This document shows, one piece after another, positions 17,353-26,031 of a stretch of 64,000 nt of DNA. The number at the start of each line of letters is the position of its first letter. Position 1 is the first letter of the stretch. This DNA comes from Blautia sp. (GTDB lineage Bacteria > Bacillota > Clostridia > Lachnospirales > Lachnospiraceae): positions 1 to 64,000 of the forward strand of contig JAFWGA010000029.1 of assembly GCA_017515325.1 (NCBI GenBank), in the 5' to 3' direction. The notes under the pieces are model-generated. The model was not told the origin of the DNA. It did not search any database and was given only the letters and a program-made list of their open reading frames with translations. Made by a program: the position numbers and the translations under genes.

Positions 17353-19638
17353 ATGATAAAAAGGAGCATGCTGTGGTTGTTGATTTTTTTACTTGGCCTT
17401 GGCTGCACCCAGGTTTGGGCACAGGAAGGGGCAGAAGCACTTGTCAGCGGAGACTATCAGTATGAGCTGATGGAGGACGGGACGGCAAGAATCATAAGGT
17501 ATATGGGAAACGAATCCGTAATGGCAGTGCCTGCTTACCTGGATGAAGCAGAGGTTACGGTGATCGGGGCAAACGCTTTCAGTGAGTGCGGCAGTCTGAC
17601 CAATGTCACTCTTCCGGATGGCGTTACCTCTATTGAAGAAGGGGCTTTCAGCGACTGCGGAAGCCTGAACGGTATTATTCTTCCCGCGAAGCTTGCTTCG
17701 ATTGGCTTGGGCGCCTTTGATGCCTGTGTCGGCTTAACCAAAATTTCCTTTCCGGATAACACGATTATGATGGAGGGGAATCCTTTCACCACCTGTGAAA
17801 TGCTCAAGGAGATAAAGGTATCTTCGACCAACCCCAGCCTGGAGGTCATCGGCGGGGTGCTGTTCCAGAAAAAAGACCATCGGCTGATCTGCTATCCGTC
17901 CACCTTGACGGCTGAAGCCTATGTTGTGCCCACGGGGGTTGAAAGCATAGGGACGGGTGCCTTTTATCACAACCGATATTTGACGGATCTTACTCTTCCC
18001 GATACGGTCACGGAGATCGGAGATTATGCATTCAGCAACTGCGGCAGTCTGGCCAGGATTTCTCTCTCGGGATTGATCAAGGTGATAGGCATGGAGGCTT
18101 TCAGTGAATGTGTGAGTCTTTCCGCTGTTTCTATCCCGGAGGGAGTTACGGAAATTGAGACGGGGACTTTTCTCAGCTGCAACAGTCTGAGCGACGTCCG
18201 GCTTCCCAAAGGACTCAAATCCATTGGGGAGAGGGCATTTTGCTGGTGCAGTGGCCTGCGGGGCATTACGTTGCCTGACAGTGTCTCTTTCATCGGGGAA
18301 GGAGCCTTCAGCGGCTGCAACAGGTTGTCGGAGATCACTTTGCCTGAACAGATCGTCTCTGTGGAAAAGGACACTTTTTACGGCTGCAGCAGCCTGGAAA
18401 AGGTCGGATTGCCGGCAACGGTGACTTCCATAGGAAGTGGTTCTTTCTATAACTGTGACAGCCTGGTGGGGATCAGCCTGCCCGCGACGTTAACAGTTAT
18501 CGGCGGGGAAGCCTTCGGGGGCTGTGACAGTCTGACTGCCGTCGTATTGCCGCAAACGATTACCGGGATGGATGGGAATCCTTTCTCCGGCTGTATCAAG
18601 CTGAAGAGTATCAGCGTGTCTCCGGACAGTCCTTACCTGGCTACGATAGACGGAGTTCTGTTTTGCAAGGAGGACAAACGGCTGATCTGCTATCCTCCTG
18701 CCTTGGGTGCACAGGAATACATAGTGCCTGACGGAATAAAAAAGATCGGCAACGGAGCCTTTATGAACTGCGTCAAGCTCAGGAACATAGTGCTCCCTGA
18801 CAGTCTTACCGAGATTGGGAAGGATGCCTTCAGCTGGTGTATCGCTTTGGCCTCTGCAAATCTGCCGGAGGGTCTGGAAGTTCTTGGCCAGGGGGCTTTC
18901 AGCAGATGCGGGTCTATCCATAGCATATCTGTTCCGGAAGGGATTACGCAGATAGAGGATCTGGTATTTGGCTGGTGCGATAAGCTTTCCGACATTGCAC
19001 TTCCGTCAGGTATTGTTTCCATTGGGGCAAATGCCTTCAGCGGCTGCACCAGTCTGACTGAGTTTGTGGTTCCGGAAAAGGTTTCCTCGATTGGGGACGG
19101 AGCCTTCAGTAACTGCACCAGACTGGCTTCCGTTATCATTCCTGAAGGTGTCGCTGATCTGGGAGATGAGGTTTTTCTACACTGTATCAGCCTGACAGAC
19201 CTTGCCTTCCCGGCCAGCATTACCAGCATCGGCAGAGAAGCTTTCAATGGCTGTGCGAAGCTGGAAATGGTTACTCTGCCGGCAGGACTTACTGCGATTG
19301 CGGACGGTTTGTTTACGGGCTGCAGGAGCCTTGTTTCTGTAAGCATTCCGGCCAGCGTCACACAGATCGGAGACAATGCCTTTTACCAGTGCAGAAGTCT
19401 GACAGCTGTTTCGGTGCCGGAAGGGACCATTTCCATCGGAGAAAGCGCTTTTTGCAACTGTAATGCTCTGACCAGCCTCAGCCTTCCCCACAGCCTTTCG
19501 GCAATTGGAGGCCGGGCTTTTGCAGGCTGCGATAAGCTGACAGTCACGGTGACGGAAGACAGCTTTGCCCGTCAGTATTGTATTGATGAAGGGCTGAACT
19601 TCATGTATAAGCACTCCCTGGACTGGCTGACTAAGTGA
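17353..19638 (+). CDS. Secreted BspA-like leucine-rich repeat protein (LRR_5 type)
   Basis: 761-aa protein. A signal peptide (MIKRSMLWLLIFLLGLGCTQ, end near VWA-QE) is followed by a short lead-in and then more than twenty copies of a repeat of about 23 residues with consensus LTxVxLPxGVTSIGxxAFxxCxS, the BspA/TpLRR pattern. The array ends in an FARQYCIDEGLNFMY cap and no sortase or membrane anchor is present, so the protein is either released or held non-covalently. BspA-type proteins bind host or food matrix proteins and polysaccharides; the ligand here is unknown. Two blocks with LLFQKKDHRLICYP / LFCKEDKRLICYP suggest internal duplication of a larger unit. Start 17353 follows GGGAGGGATGG. 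Confidence 0.92.
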   Translation: MIKRSMLWLLIFLLGLGCTQVWAQEGAEALVSGDYQYELMEDGTARIIRYMGNESVMAVPAYLDEAEVTVIGANAFSECGSLTNVTLPDGVTSIEEGAFSDCGSLNGIILPAKLASIGLGAFDACVGLTKISFPDNTIMMEGNPFTTCEMLKEIKVSSTNPSLEVIGGVLFQKKDHRLICYPSTLTAEAYVVPTGVESIGTGAFYHNRYLTDLTLPDTVTEIGDYAFSNCGSLARISLSGLIKVIGMEAFSECVSLSAVSIPEGVTEIETGTFLSCNSLSDVRLPKGLKSIGERAFCWCSGLRGITLPDSVSFIGEGAFSGCNRLSEITLPEQIVSVEKDTFYGCSSLEKVGLPATVTSIGSGSFYNCDSLVGISLPATLTVIGGEAFGGCDSLTAVVLPQTITGMDGNPFSGCIKLKSISVSPDSPYLATIDGVLFCKEDKRLICYPPALGAQEYIVPDGIKKIGNGAFMNCVKLRNIVLPDSLTEIGKDAFSWCIALASANLPEGLEVLGQGAFSRCGSIHSISVPEGITQIEDLVFGWCDKLSDIALPSGIVSIGANAFSGCTSLTEFVVPEKVSSIGDGAFSNCTRLASVIIPEGVADLGDEVFLHCISLTDLAFPASITSIGREAFNGCAKLEMVTLPAGLTAIADGLFTGCRSLVSVSIPASVTQIGDNAFYQCRSLTAVSVPEGTISIGESAFCNCNALTSLSLPHSLSAIGGRAFAGCDKLTVTVTEDSFARQYCIDEGLNFMYKHSLDWLTK

Positions 19639-19643
19639 GGCCG

Positions 19644-19668
19644 GCAGCTCGCATATGCTGCGAGCTGC
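19644..19668. terminator. Hairpin between convergent genes
   Basis: Perfect 10-bp stem (19644-19653 with 19659-19668), loop TATGC, between the LRR gene and the convergent membrane protein gene. There is no T-tract on either side, so termination efficiency is uncertain. Confidence 0.5.
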
Positions 19669-19712
19669 TGATACGACAGTATAGGTAGTGGACAGAAGGT
19701 GCTGTCGTCCTG

Positions 19713-20486
19713 TCAGAGGGTTCTTCTGAACTGATGATTGTAGAACAGACGCAGAATGAAGCCTATGGCAAATACCGCTCCTGTCATGATGGCGAGGGAG
19801 TAAGGCCAGCTGCCGTTGGTGTTGAGAGCGTAGAAGTCAGGCCAACCGCCTTTTTCCGGACCTAGGATAACGACATTTCTGATATAGAAGACGGCGTATA
19901 TGAGCATGGGGATCATGGAAAAGAGAACCGCAAGCCAAGGAAGCCGGTATTCTCTCTTGCCATCATGCTGCTTTGTCGTCTGAACCTCTTTCTTTGCAGG
20001 AGGATTTTGTCGCCTGGGCGGCTGAACCGATGAAGACAGAATCAGCCTCTCCGGAAAAAGGAAGCTGACCATGCTCAGGAGAGGGCCAGCCAGGTGAAGG
20101 TACAGGTCTACGCCGGAAAACATGTTCTGATATCCGTAAATGGGGCATAGGAAGAAAACCACAGTCAGAAAAGTGAGAGTCAGGGCGGAAACGGCGATAT
20201 AGCGTAGTAAGAGTAAGGCTTCGCGGAATACCGGCCCGGGTTTTTTCAGGCAGCGGATCAGCGAAGGAAGCATGAGGAGGCAGGACAGGGCATTCAGAAT
20301 GTTGGAATCGTTGGTGAAATACCGGAATGTTGCTGCGCCCAGCATTTTTCCATCGCCAGGCAGGCGGAAGGTAAAGGTATAGATCATAGCGTAGGTTGTC
20401 CATCCGATCTGGTAGAGACAGCTGGCCAGAAGGAAAAGGGAAGCCTTGCGCCGGATCCTGCTGTTTATTAATTGATAATTGGTCAT
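19713..20486 (-). CDS. Polytopic membrane protein, Pr6Pr-like
   Basis: 257-aa membrane protein with about six hydrophobic helices, and a charged cytoplasmic-type loop around residues 160-190 (PPRRQNPPAKKEVQTTKQ). The stretch FRYFTNDSNILNALSCLLML (helix 2) resembles the F-x-Y-FT-x-x-SN signature of the Pr6Pr family, whose function is unknown; this assignment is tentative. Start 20486 follows GGAGATACACCT; the frame is open up to 20576 but no ribosome-binding site supports it. A terminator separates it from the upstream coiled-coil gene, so it probably has its own promoter. Confidence 0.7.
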   Translation of the reverse strand: MTNYQLINSRIRRKASLFLLASCLYQIGWTTYAMIYTFTFRLPGDGKMLGAATFRYFTNDSNILNALSCLLMLPSLIRCLKKPGPVFREALLLLRYIAVSALTLTFLTVVFFLCPIYGYQNMFSGVDLYLHLAGPLLSMVSFLFPERLILSSSVQPPRRQNPPAKKEVQTTKQHDGKREYRLPWLAVLFSMIPMLIYAVFYIRNVVILGPEKGGWPDFYALNTNGSWPYSLAIMTGAVFAIGFILRLFYNHQFRRTL

Positions 20487-20516
20487 AGGTGTATCTCCAT
20501 AACTGATAGAATCATT

Positions 20517-20572
20517 GAAAAGGCTCCGCTGGGAAAACTTGCCTTGAGGCATATTTTTCCAGCGGAGCCTTG
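20517..20572 (-). terminator. Rho-independent terminator of the coiled-coil gene
   Basis: On the minus strand, AAGGCTCCGCTGG (20571-20559) pairs with CCAGCGGAGCCTT further on, followed by TTTTC. It begins five bases after the stop codon at 20577. Confidence 0.85.
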
Positions 20573-20576
20573 ACAT

Positions 20577-21320
20577 TTATAGCAAGGTATCCGTATTGCT
20601 GTCTTCTGAATCCGACTTGTGGCTTTGCCTGAAGCCTCTGAACCAGGAATGGCCGGCTTTCTTCTTTTTCAGGCGGTTGAGCTCCGCACGAGCCTTCGCC
20701 AGCTCATCCTTGAGTTCTTCCATATCCTGCAGCCTGGCCTCCAGCTCCAGCTTTCTTTCCCTGAGAAAGGCACAATTCTGGGCTTCTCTGGCAGCAGCCC
20801 GGATCGCGTTGTTTTGTTCCTGGATGGCGGCATCCCTTTCCATTTCCACAGCTTCAATGGCAGCTGCGCTTTTCTGAAGGGCGATTCTTAAATACTCCTG
20901 GGAGTCATGGATCTTGCGGTCCTGCCTGTCCAGAATTTCTACCAGACGTTGTGTCATTTCTTCGATGACCACCCTGGCTTCACTGACGGCAGCAGAGGGG
21001 GGAGCGAAATCCTCAACGTCTTCCTCCTGGGATTTTTCTTCTTCCTGGCCAAGAAGGGATTCGTAGACAAAAGGCTCCTCCTCAGGTTTATCCTTATGAT
21101 AGGGAAAAATTCTGTCCTTTTCCAGAAAACTTTGCTGGGGGCCATAGATGTTGCCCTGAGGAATAGCAGGATCTGGCCCGCTTTCGGGGACGGTTTCTTC
21201 ATCCGCCGCAGTAGCGGCTGCCCCGACCGGCTCATTTTGCTGCGCCGGAACTCCGTCTGAATTCGTCTTGGCTATTATGTCTTTGTCCGGAGACAAAGCA
21301 TCATCTTCAGAGTTGAACAT
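20577..21320 (-). CDS. Acidic coiled-coil protein of unknown function
   Basis: 247-aa soluble protein. Residues 1-105 are low-complexity, acidic and probably disordered; about 110-220 form a long predicted coiled coil (heptads from VIEEMTQRLVEIL through LEARLQDMEELKDELAKARAELNRLKKKK); the C-terminus is a basic patch followed by a polar tail. The layout recalls cell-division or scaffold proteins such as DivIVA, but no DivIVA signature is seen. Start 21320 has AAAGGAG about 11 nt upstream. A promoter lies at 21448-21476 and a terminator directly behind, so it is a single-gene transcript. Confidence 0.75.
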   Translation of the reverse strand: MFNSEDDALSPDKDIIAKTNSDGVPAQQNEPVGAAATAADEETVPESGPDPAIPQGNIYGPQQSFLEKDRIFPYHKDKPEEEPFVYESLLGQEEEKSQEEDVEDFAPPSAAVSEARVVIEEMTQRLVEILDRQDRKIHDSQEYLRIALQKSAAAIEAVEMERDAAIQEQNNAIRAAAREAQNCAFLRERKLELEARLQDMEELKDELAKARAELNRLKKKKAGHSWFRGFRQSHKSDSEDSNTDTLL

Positions 21321-21447
21321 TCCTTGGCCATCTCCTTTCTTTCACTGCCGGTAAAACCAGAACGTAAATGCAGGCATCTTGATTCGTTTCCTGCGTCGGA
21401 TTGACGCCGCTGCAAACGGCATGATTTCACGGTTAATTTGTGCGGAT

Positions 21448-21476
21448 ACTATACCATATTAACAGAAAAAAAACAA
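21448..21476 (-). promoter_or_regulatory. Putative promoter of the coiled-coil gene
   Basis: On the minus strand TTGTTT (21476-21471), 17-bp spacer, TATAGT (21453-21448), with TG one base ahead of the -10 box. The leader to the start codon is about 120 nt. Confidence 0.6.
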
Positions 21477-21592
21477 GAAATACATCTTCTACGGCAAAAA
21501 TGATTCCTGCGGATTGTCATAATCAATCCATAACCCAAAAGCAGTCAATGTATGGAAAAGGCTGCACCAATAGGGAGAGCGGCAACGACAAA

Positions 21593-21623
21593 GACCGGCA
21601 GCTTCTTCCAGATGCTGCCGGTC
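21593..21623 (-). terminator. Putative terminator of the riboswitch-controlled operon
   Basis: A perfect 10-bp stem (GACCGGCAGC / GCTGCCGGTC) with 11-nt loop, 37 nt after the ATPase stop codon; on the minus strand it is followed by TTTGTCGTTG, a weak U-tract. Confidence 0.6.
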
Positions 21624-21659
21624 GTGAGGTCGCGAAAGTCGGTATTGCTTTGTTTCATC

Positions 21660-23573
21660 TTACAGGTTCTTTACATACAGACAGCGTATGGCGTTCAATA
21701 CCGCGAGAATCATCACGCCCACGTCGGCGATGATGGCCACCCACATGTTGGCAAAGCCCAGTGCGCCCAGCACCAGGCATACGGCCTTCACGATCAACGC
21801 AAAGGCGATGTTCTGCTTCACGATATGCAGGCACTTGCGTGAAATCTTGATTGCCTTGGCGATCTTTAATGGGTCGTCGTCCATCAATACAACGTCAGCG
21901 GCCTCGATGGCGGCATCGCTGCCCAGTGCACCCATAGCGATGCCTATGTCAGCCCGGGAAAGCACCGGCGCGTCGTTGATGCCGTCGCCAACGAAGGCCA
22001 GCCGCTTCCTGCCCGTGCATTCCTTCAGCAACTCTTCCACACACGCCACCTTGTCCTGAGGCAGCAGCTCAGCGCGGTAGTCGGTCAGTCCGACTTCCTT
22101 TGCGACAGCCTCCGCCACGGATTTCGTGTCACCGGTCAACATGACTGTCTTCTCGATACCTGCTTTTTTGAGCTGCGCCATGGCCTCTTTGGAATGATCC
22201 TTCAGTTCGTCAGCAATAACGATATGGCCCGCATATTCCCCCGCTACGGCCATATGAATGATTGTACCCACATGATGGCAGTGATGGAAGGGGATACCCA
22301 GTCTGTTCATCAGTTTTTCATTGCCCACCGCGACGTCAATGCCGTCCACCTTGGCGATGATACCGTGACCGCTGATCTCTTCAAGATCGGTCACCCGCTT
22401 GGGATCGATTCGCCTGCCGTAGGCCTTTTGCAGGCTCAGGCTGATGGGATGGGAGGAGTGGTACTCCGCCAGCGCGGCGTACTCCAGCAGCTTCGCCTCG
22501 TCAATGGGGCTGTGGTGTACCGCCGTAACCTCGAAGCTGCCCTTTGTGATGGTACCGGTCTTGTCAAAGGCGATGGTGGTAACTTCCGAAAGCGTCTCAA
22601 GGTAGTTGGAGCCCTTGACCAGTATACCTTGATTGGACGCCCCGCCGATGCCCGCAAAAAAGCTCAGCGGTATCGAAATCACAACGGCGCAGGGACAGCT
22701 GATGACCAGAAACGTGCAGGCGCGCAAGATCCAGTCCCGCCACAGCGCACCAACGGAAGCATAGCCTGCCATGCCAATCTTCGTGATCAAGATGAACAAG
22801 GGAGGAATCAGCGCCAGTGCCAACGCCGCATAACAAACAATCGGCGTATAGACGTGAGCAAACTTGGAGATGAAGTTTTCCGATTTCGACTTGCGCGAGG
22901 CGGCATTCTCCACTAAATCCAGTATCTTGGAAGCGGTGGATTCGTCGAACTCGGTGGTTGTGCGAACCTTCAATACACCGGACATGTTGATACTGCCGGA
23001 GAGTACGTCGTCGTCCACGGTGACCTCCCGGGGCTTCGATTCACCGGTCAACGCGGCGGTATTCAGAGCGGAGGAGCCCTCGACCACAATACCGTCAATC
23101 GGCACCTTCTCGCCGGGCTGCACCACGATAATGGAACCTTCCTCCACTTCGTCAGGATCGACGCGTTCAAGCGTGCCGTCCTCCGATTCAATGTTGGCAT
23201 AGTCCGGGCGGATATCCATCAGCTCGGAGATGTTGCGGCGACTTTTTCCAACGGCATAGCTTTGGAACAGCTCGCCCACCTGATACAGCAGCATAACCGC
23301 GACGCCCTCACCGTATTCGCCCAAGGCGATCGCACCCACGGTCGCCACGGTCATCAAGAAGCACTCATCGAATGGCTTTTTGTTTTTAATGCCGAGCAAG
23401 GCCTTGCGCAGTATATCGTGCCCCACGGTCAGATAGGGGATCAGGAACAGCAGGATTATTGCCCATTGCGGTATATTGACATGTACATAGTCCTCTGAAA
23501 TCAGGTACAGGGGCACGAAAAACACGGCAGCAACGATGATTCGAATCAGCAGATTCTTTTGTTTCCTGTTCAC
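21660..23573 (-). CDS. P1B-type metal-transporting ATPase (Zn/Cd/Pb export type), copy 1
   Basis: 637-aa ATP-driven metal exporter in the cytoplasmic membrane. Motifs: TGES actuator loop (LTGESKPREV), metal-site SCPCAVVISIP in the sixth helix, phosphorylation site DKTGTITKG, SSHPIS, TGDTKSVAEAVA, and GDGINDAPVLSRADIGIAMG. The last helix ADVGVMILAVLNAIR carries the Asp-x-Gly typical of P1B-2 (ZntA/CadA) pumps. There is no N-terminal metal-binding domain; a separate HMA gene just upstream supplies one. The start is GTG 23573 after AGAAAGGG. It is the last gene of the minus-strand operon. A paralogue with the same architecture lies at 31279-33183. Confidence 0.94.
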   Translation of the reverse strand: MNRKQKNLLIRIIVAAVFFVPLYLISEDYVHVNIPQWAIILLFLIPYLTVGHDILRKALLGIKNKKPFDECFLMTVATVGAIALGEYGEGVAVMLLYQVGELFQSYAVGKSRRNISELMDIRPDYANIESEDGTLERVDPDEVEEGSIIVVQPGEKVPIDGIVVEGSSALNTAALTGESKPREVTVDDDVLSGSINMSGVLKVRTTTEFDESTASKILDLVENAASRKSKSENFISKFAHVYTPIVCYAALALALIPPLFILITKIGMAGYASVGALWRDWILRACTFLVISCPCAVVISIPLSFFAGIGGASNQGILVKGSNYLETLSEVTTIAFDKTGTITKGSFEVTAVHHSPIDEAKLLEYAALAEYHSSHPISLSLQKAYGRRIDPKRVTDLEEISGHGIIAKVDGIDVAVGNEKLMNRLGIPFHHCHHVGTIIHMAVAGEYAGHIVIADELKDHSKEAMAQLKKAGIEKTVMLTGDTKSVAEAVAKEVGLTDYRAELLPQDKVACVEELLKECTGRKRLAFVGDGINDAPVLSRADIGIAMGALGSDAAIEAADVVLMDDDPLKIAKAIKISRKCLHIVKQNIAFALIVKAVCLVLGALGFANMWVAIIADVGVMILAVLNAIRCLYVKNL

Positions 23574-23611
23574 ACCGTCACACCCTTTCTTATTGTATTA
23601 TGAAGAAAAGA

Positions 23612-23653
23612 ATACTCATTAACGAAACTGCAGGCAATTTCGTTAATGAGTAT
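23612..23653 (-). promoter_or_regulatory. 16-bp inverted repeat between HMA and ATPase genes
   Basis: ATACTCATTAACGAAA (23612-23627) and its exact reverse complement (23638-23653) around a 10-nt loop, 5 nt after the HMA stop. On the minus strand it is followed by CTTTTCTTC. It may be a partial terminator or processing hairpin that lowers ATPase expression, or an operator; the sequence does not decide. Confidence 0.55.
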
Positions 23654-23658
23654 AAGTA

Positions 23659-23877
23659 TCAAAGGTAGATTTCGCAGTCGTCCTCGACCTTCTTGCAGTT
23701 GGCGCGCACCTGCTGCATCACGTCTGCCGGATCGGCACCCTCTTCAAATTCCACCTTCATCTTGAGAGTCATGAAGCTCACGGTGCAATCCTTGACGCCC
23801 GCAGTCTTCTTGGCGGCGTCTTCCATCAGGTTCGCGCAATTCGCGCAGTCCACATCAATCTTGTAAGTCTTCTTCAT
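23659..23877 (-). CDS. Stand-alone HMA heavy-metal-binding protein, copy 1
   Basis: 72-aa protein with a single heavy-metal-associated (ferredoxin-like) domain. Metal-site CxxC motif in DCANCANLMEDAAKK (Cys13-Ala-Asn-Cys16 region); a third cysteine near 63 and one near 69 (CKKVEDDCEIYL) are unusual additions. It probably delivers metal to, or acts as the detached N-terminal domain of, the P1B ATPase encoded next. Start 23877 follows AAAAGGACAAGACC; the longer open frame overlaps the upstream gene and is not used. It is very similar to the protein at 31001-31222. Confidence 0.9.
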   Translation of the reverse strand: MKKTYKIDVDCANCANLMEDAAKKTAGVKDCTVSFMTLKMKVEFEEGADPADVMQQVRANCKKVEDDCEIYL

Positions 23878-23890
23878 GGTCTTGTCCTTT

Positions 23891-25069
23891 TCATTTGTCA
23901 TTCGCCAGGTTATCTCTTCTCGCCCGGACGGCCCGATACGAGCAGGCCTCTGCCAGCGCACAGAGTCCGTTCAGATTGGCGTCCGGATTGAAAATTTTCG
24001 TTACATGAGAAAGGTCGTCAAAGTTGTAGGCGTTCATGGCCGCACTGGCCGACAGGGCGTATTTTTCGTTGTAGTCCTCGGCGCTGTCGGACACCCAGAA
24101 TCCCTGAGTGACCTGTATCGCCTTGCCGTTATCCCGGAATTCCTCCGCATACCCCGTAACCGCATTCAGCATCAACGCAAACGCCGGACCGATCATGGAA
24201 TTGTACTTGCCCACTATAAATTGAAGCACACCGTCCCTGAACAGCTGCAGATTGCGTGTATTATAACTGTCCACCACACCCAGAGGCGTCCTGCCGATGA
24301 CCGTAATCATGTCCTCCGGCGGTAATACAGACAGCACGGCGTCAAAGCTCTCCTCGGCAAAGGCCTCCTTTGCCGAATTGAGGTATTCGTCGAACACCAC
24401 ATAGCCAGGGCAGATGGTGACACTCACGCGGTCCGTCTGAACGGTGACAGGTTTTTCTGTTCTCGCCAGTTCCTCGCGCGAAGCGGAAAAACTCGCTCCA
24501 TAAGCGGTGGAAATGGCATCGAGTATTCCGAGTGTACGCTGATAGTGCATTTCGTTCCCCAGTGGCGCGCCGCCGCTGAGCAGGAAGTAGCGATTCCCAA
24601 CCTTCTCCTTGATGAAGAATCGCGCCATATCCGCGCCGGCCTGGAACTCAAAGGGCTGTCCGGGGCCGAACATGCCCAGAAACCAGGGGTTCTCCTCCAC
24701 GGCCTCGAAATCTTCGGCGGAAACCGTGCCGGAGGCCAGCAAGTAGTAAACCTGATTCTTCTCGCACAGGGCCACCTCTGACCTGAGATCGTAAGTCAGG
24801 AAAGACATGAAGCCCTCCACGCCCTCGTCACAGGCAGTCTGTATAAAGGCCAGTTCCTCCTCCGGAGAGGAAATGGAGCCGGAATAGACGAATTCTACCA
24901 TCTCGAAGTTATCTTCAATGTAGCCCTTGAGGTATTCCTTGAAGCCCAGCACCTCCTCGTCGGCGATATTGTAGACGATGACGCCGATCTTGTGGATTCC
25001 CTCTTCAGCCAGCGTAGGGCAGTACAGCCCGATGACCAGGATAAGCACAAATGCAATCCACTTCTTCAT
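23891..25069 (-). CDS. Secreted type-I periplasmic-binding-fold protein, B12-riboswitch operon
   Basis: 392-aa exported protein (signal peptide MKKWIAFVLILVIGLYCPTL, end near LAE). The mature part begins IHKIGVIVYNIADEEVLGFKEYLKG, the usual first strand and helix of type-I periplasmic binding proteins (sugar or BMP lipoprotein-like), and continues with alternating beta-alpha units. I cannot place it in a named family. It is translationally coupled to the ATPase gene upstream (ATGA, 25066-25069) with AAAGGAGGGAGACGC in front. Its presence beside a class-C (Dpp/Nik) binding protein in one operon is unusual; it may be an accessory receptor for a metal complex or corrinoid, which is an inference. 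Confidence 0.75.
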   Translation of the reverse strand: MKKWIAFVLILVIGLYCPTLAEEGIHKIGVIVYNIADEEVLGFKEYLKGYIEDNFEMVEFVYSGSISSPEEELAFIQTACDEGVEGFMSFLTYDLRSEVALCEKNQVYYLLASGTVSAEDFEAVEENPWFLGMFGPGQPFEFQAGADMARFFIKEKVGNRYFLLSGGAPLGNEMHYQRTLGILDAISTAYGASFSASREELARTEKPVTVQTDRVSVTICPGYVVFDEYLNSAKEAFAEESFDAVLSVLPPEDMITVIGRTPLGVVDSYNTRNLQLFRDGVLQFIVGKYNSMIGPAFALMLNAVTGYAEEFRDNGKAIQVTQGFWVSDSAEDYNEKYALSASAAMNAYNFDDLSHVTKIFNPDANLNGLCALAEACSYRAVRARRDNLANDK

Positions 25070-26031
25070 GCGTCTCCCTCCTTTGCAAAGAGGTGGCAGG
25101 CAACCTCATGATCCGGTTCGATTTCCGTCAATGTCGGTCGTTTCTCCCGGCAAAGCGCCATGCACCGGTCACACCGGTCCTGGAAGGGGCAGCCTGTGGG
25201 CAGGTCCAGCGGACTTGGCGGCTCTCCCTTGATGGGCTCGATCTTTTTGGAAAAGTCCATCTTTGTGTCGAACACGGCGTTCAGCAGTGCCTTCGAATAC
25301 GGGTGGCAGCACACCTCGGCCAGCTTGTCCCCTGGCATGACCTCCACGATGTTGCCCAGATACATCACTGCAATTTGGTGAGAAAAGGATTGTATGAAGC
25401 CAAGGTTGTGGCAGATAAAGCCGATGGTGATGTTCTTCTCTCGCTGCAGCTTTGTGATGAGTTCGATCACCGTCTCCTGTACCGACACATCCAGCGCGCT
25501 GGTAGCCTCGTCCATCACGATGATTTCCGGCTCCAAAGCCAGCGCCCGGGCTATGGCAACCCTCTGCCGCTGACCTCCGGACATGTTATGCGGGAATCGG
25601 TCGGCGAATTCGCCGGGCAGCTCGACCATCGCAAGCAATTCACGGGCTTTGGCATTTTTTTCAGAGCGTTTAATCCTTCCGTAATTCAGCAGTGGTTCAC
25701 AGACGATGTCACGTATCTTCATCTTGGGATTGAAGGAGGTGGCGGGATCCTGGAAAACCATCTGAATATGCTGACGCATGTCGTGAAGCTCCCGCCCCTT
25801 CAGTCTGGTGATGTCCTTTCCCCTGTAGATGATCTTGCCCTCGCTGGGCGTATCCAGCCACACCAGGAACCGCATGAAGGTGCTCTTGCCACAGCCGGAT
25901 TCACCCACCAGACCCAGGGTTTTGCCCTTGTAGAACTTCAGGTTGATATCATTGCAGGCGACCAGCTCCTTCCCGCCTGGCGCGGGAAAGCGCCGGGTGA
26001 CATGCCTTGCTTCAAGCAGTAATTCAGACAT
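25066..26031 (-). CDS. Peptide/nickel-type ABC transporter ATP-binding protein (DppF/NikE-like)
   Basis: 321-aa ABC ATPase. Walker A GESGCGKST (about 43-51), Q-loop VFQDP, signature MSGGQRQRVAIARAL, Walker B IIVMDEATSALD, H-loop ICHNLG. The C-terminal region has the oligopeptide/dipeptide-transporter extension, with GCPFQDRCDRCMALC (about 281-295), which in related ATPases can hold an Fe-S cluster. It overlaps the previous ATPase gene by 8 nt and starts after GGGAGGGAAGCGCT. With the partner ATPase it would power the two permeases encoded upstream. Confidence 0.93.
   Translation of the reverse strand: MSELLLEARHVTRRFPAPGGKELVACNDINLKFYKGKTLGLVGESGCGKSTFMRFLVWLDTPSEGKIIYRGKDITRLKGRELHDMRQHIQMVFQDPATSFNPKMKIRDIVCEPLLNYGRIKRSEKNAKARELLAMVELPGEFADRFPHNMSGGQRQRVAIARALALEPEIIVMDEATSALDVSVQETVIELITKLQREKNITIGFICHNLGFIQSFSHQIAVMYLGNIVEVMPGDKLAEVCCHPYSKALLNAVFDTKMDFSKKIEPIKGEPPSPLDLPTGCPFQDRCDRCMALCREKRPTLTEIEPDHEVACHLFAKEGDA

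Larger units (their letters stand above)
21321..21659. other. Intergenic region with promoter and terminator, no gene
   Basis: Holds the promoter of the coiled-coil gene (21448-21476) and the hairpin behind the metal ATPase operon (21593-21623). The open plus-strand frames here overlap the ATPase gene in antisense and show no ribosome-binding site. Confidence 0.65.

Noticed and set aside
17353-19638. DNA tandem repeat or CRISPR-like array
   Set aside because: The periodicity belongs to a coding leucine-rich repeat protein with diverged codons; there are no identical repeats with unique spacers.
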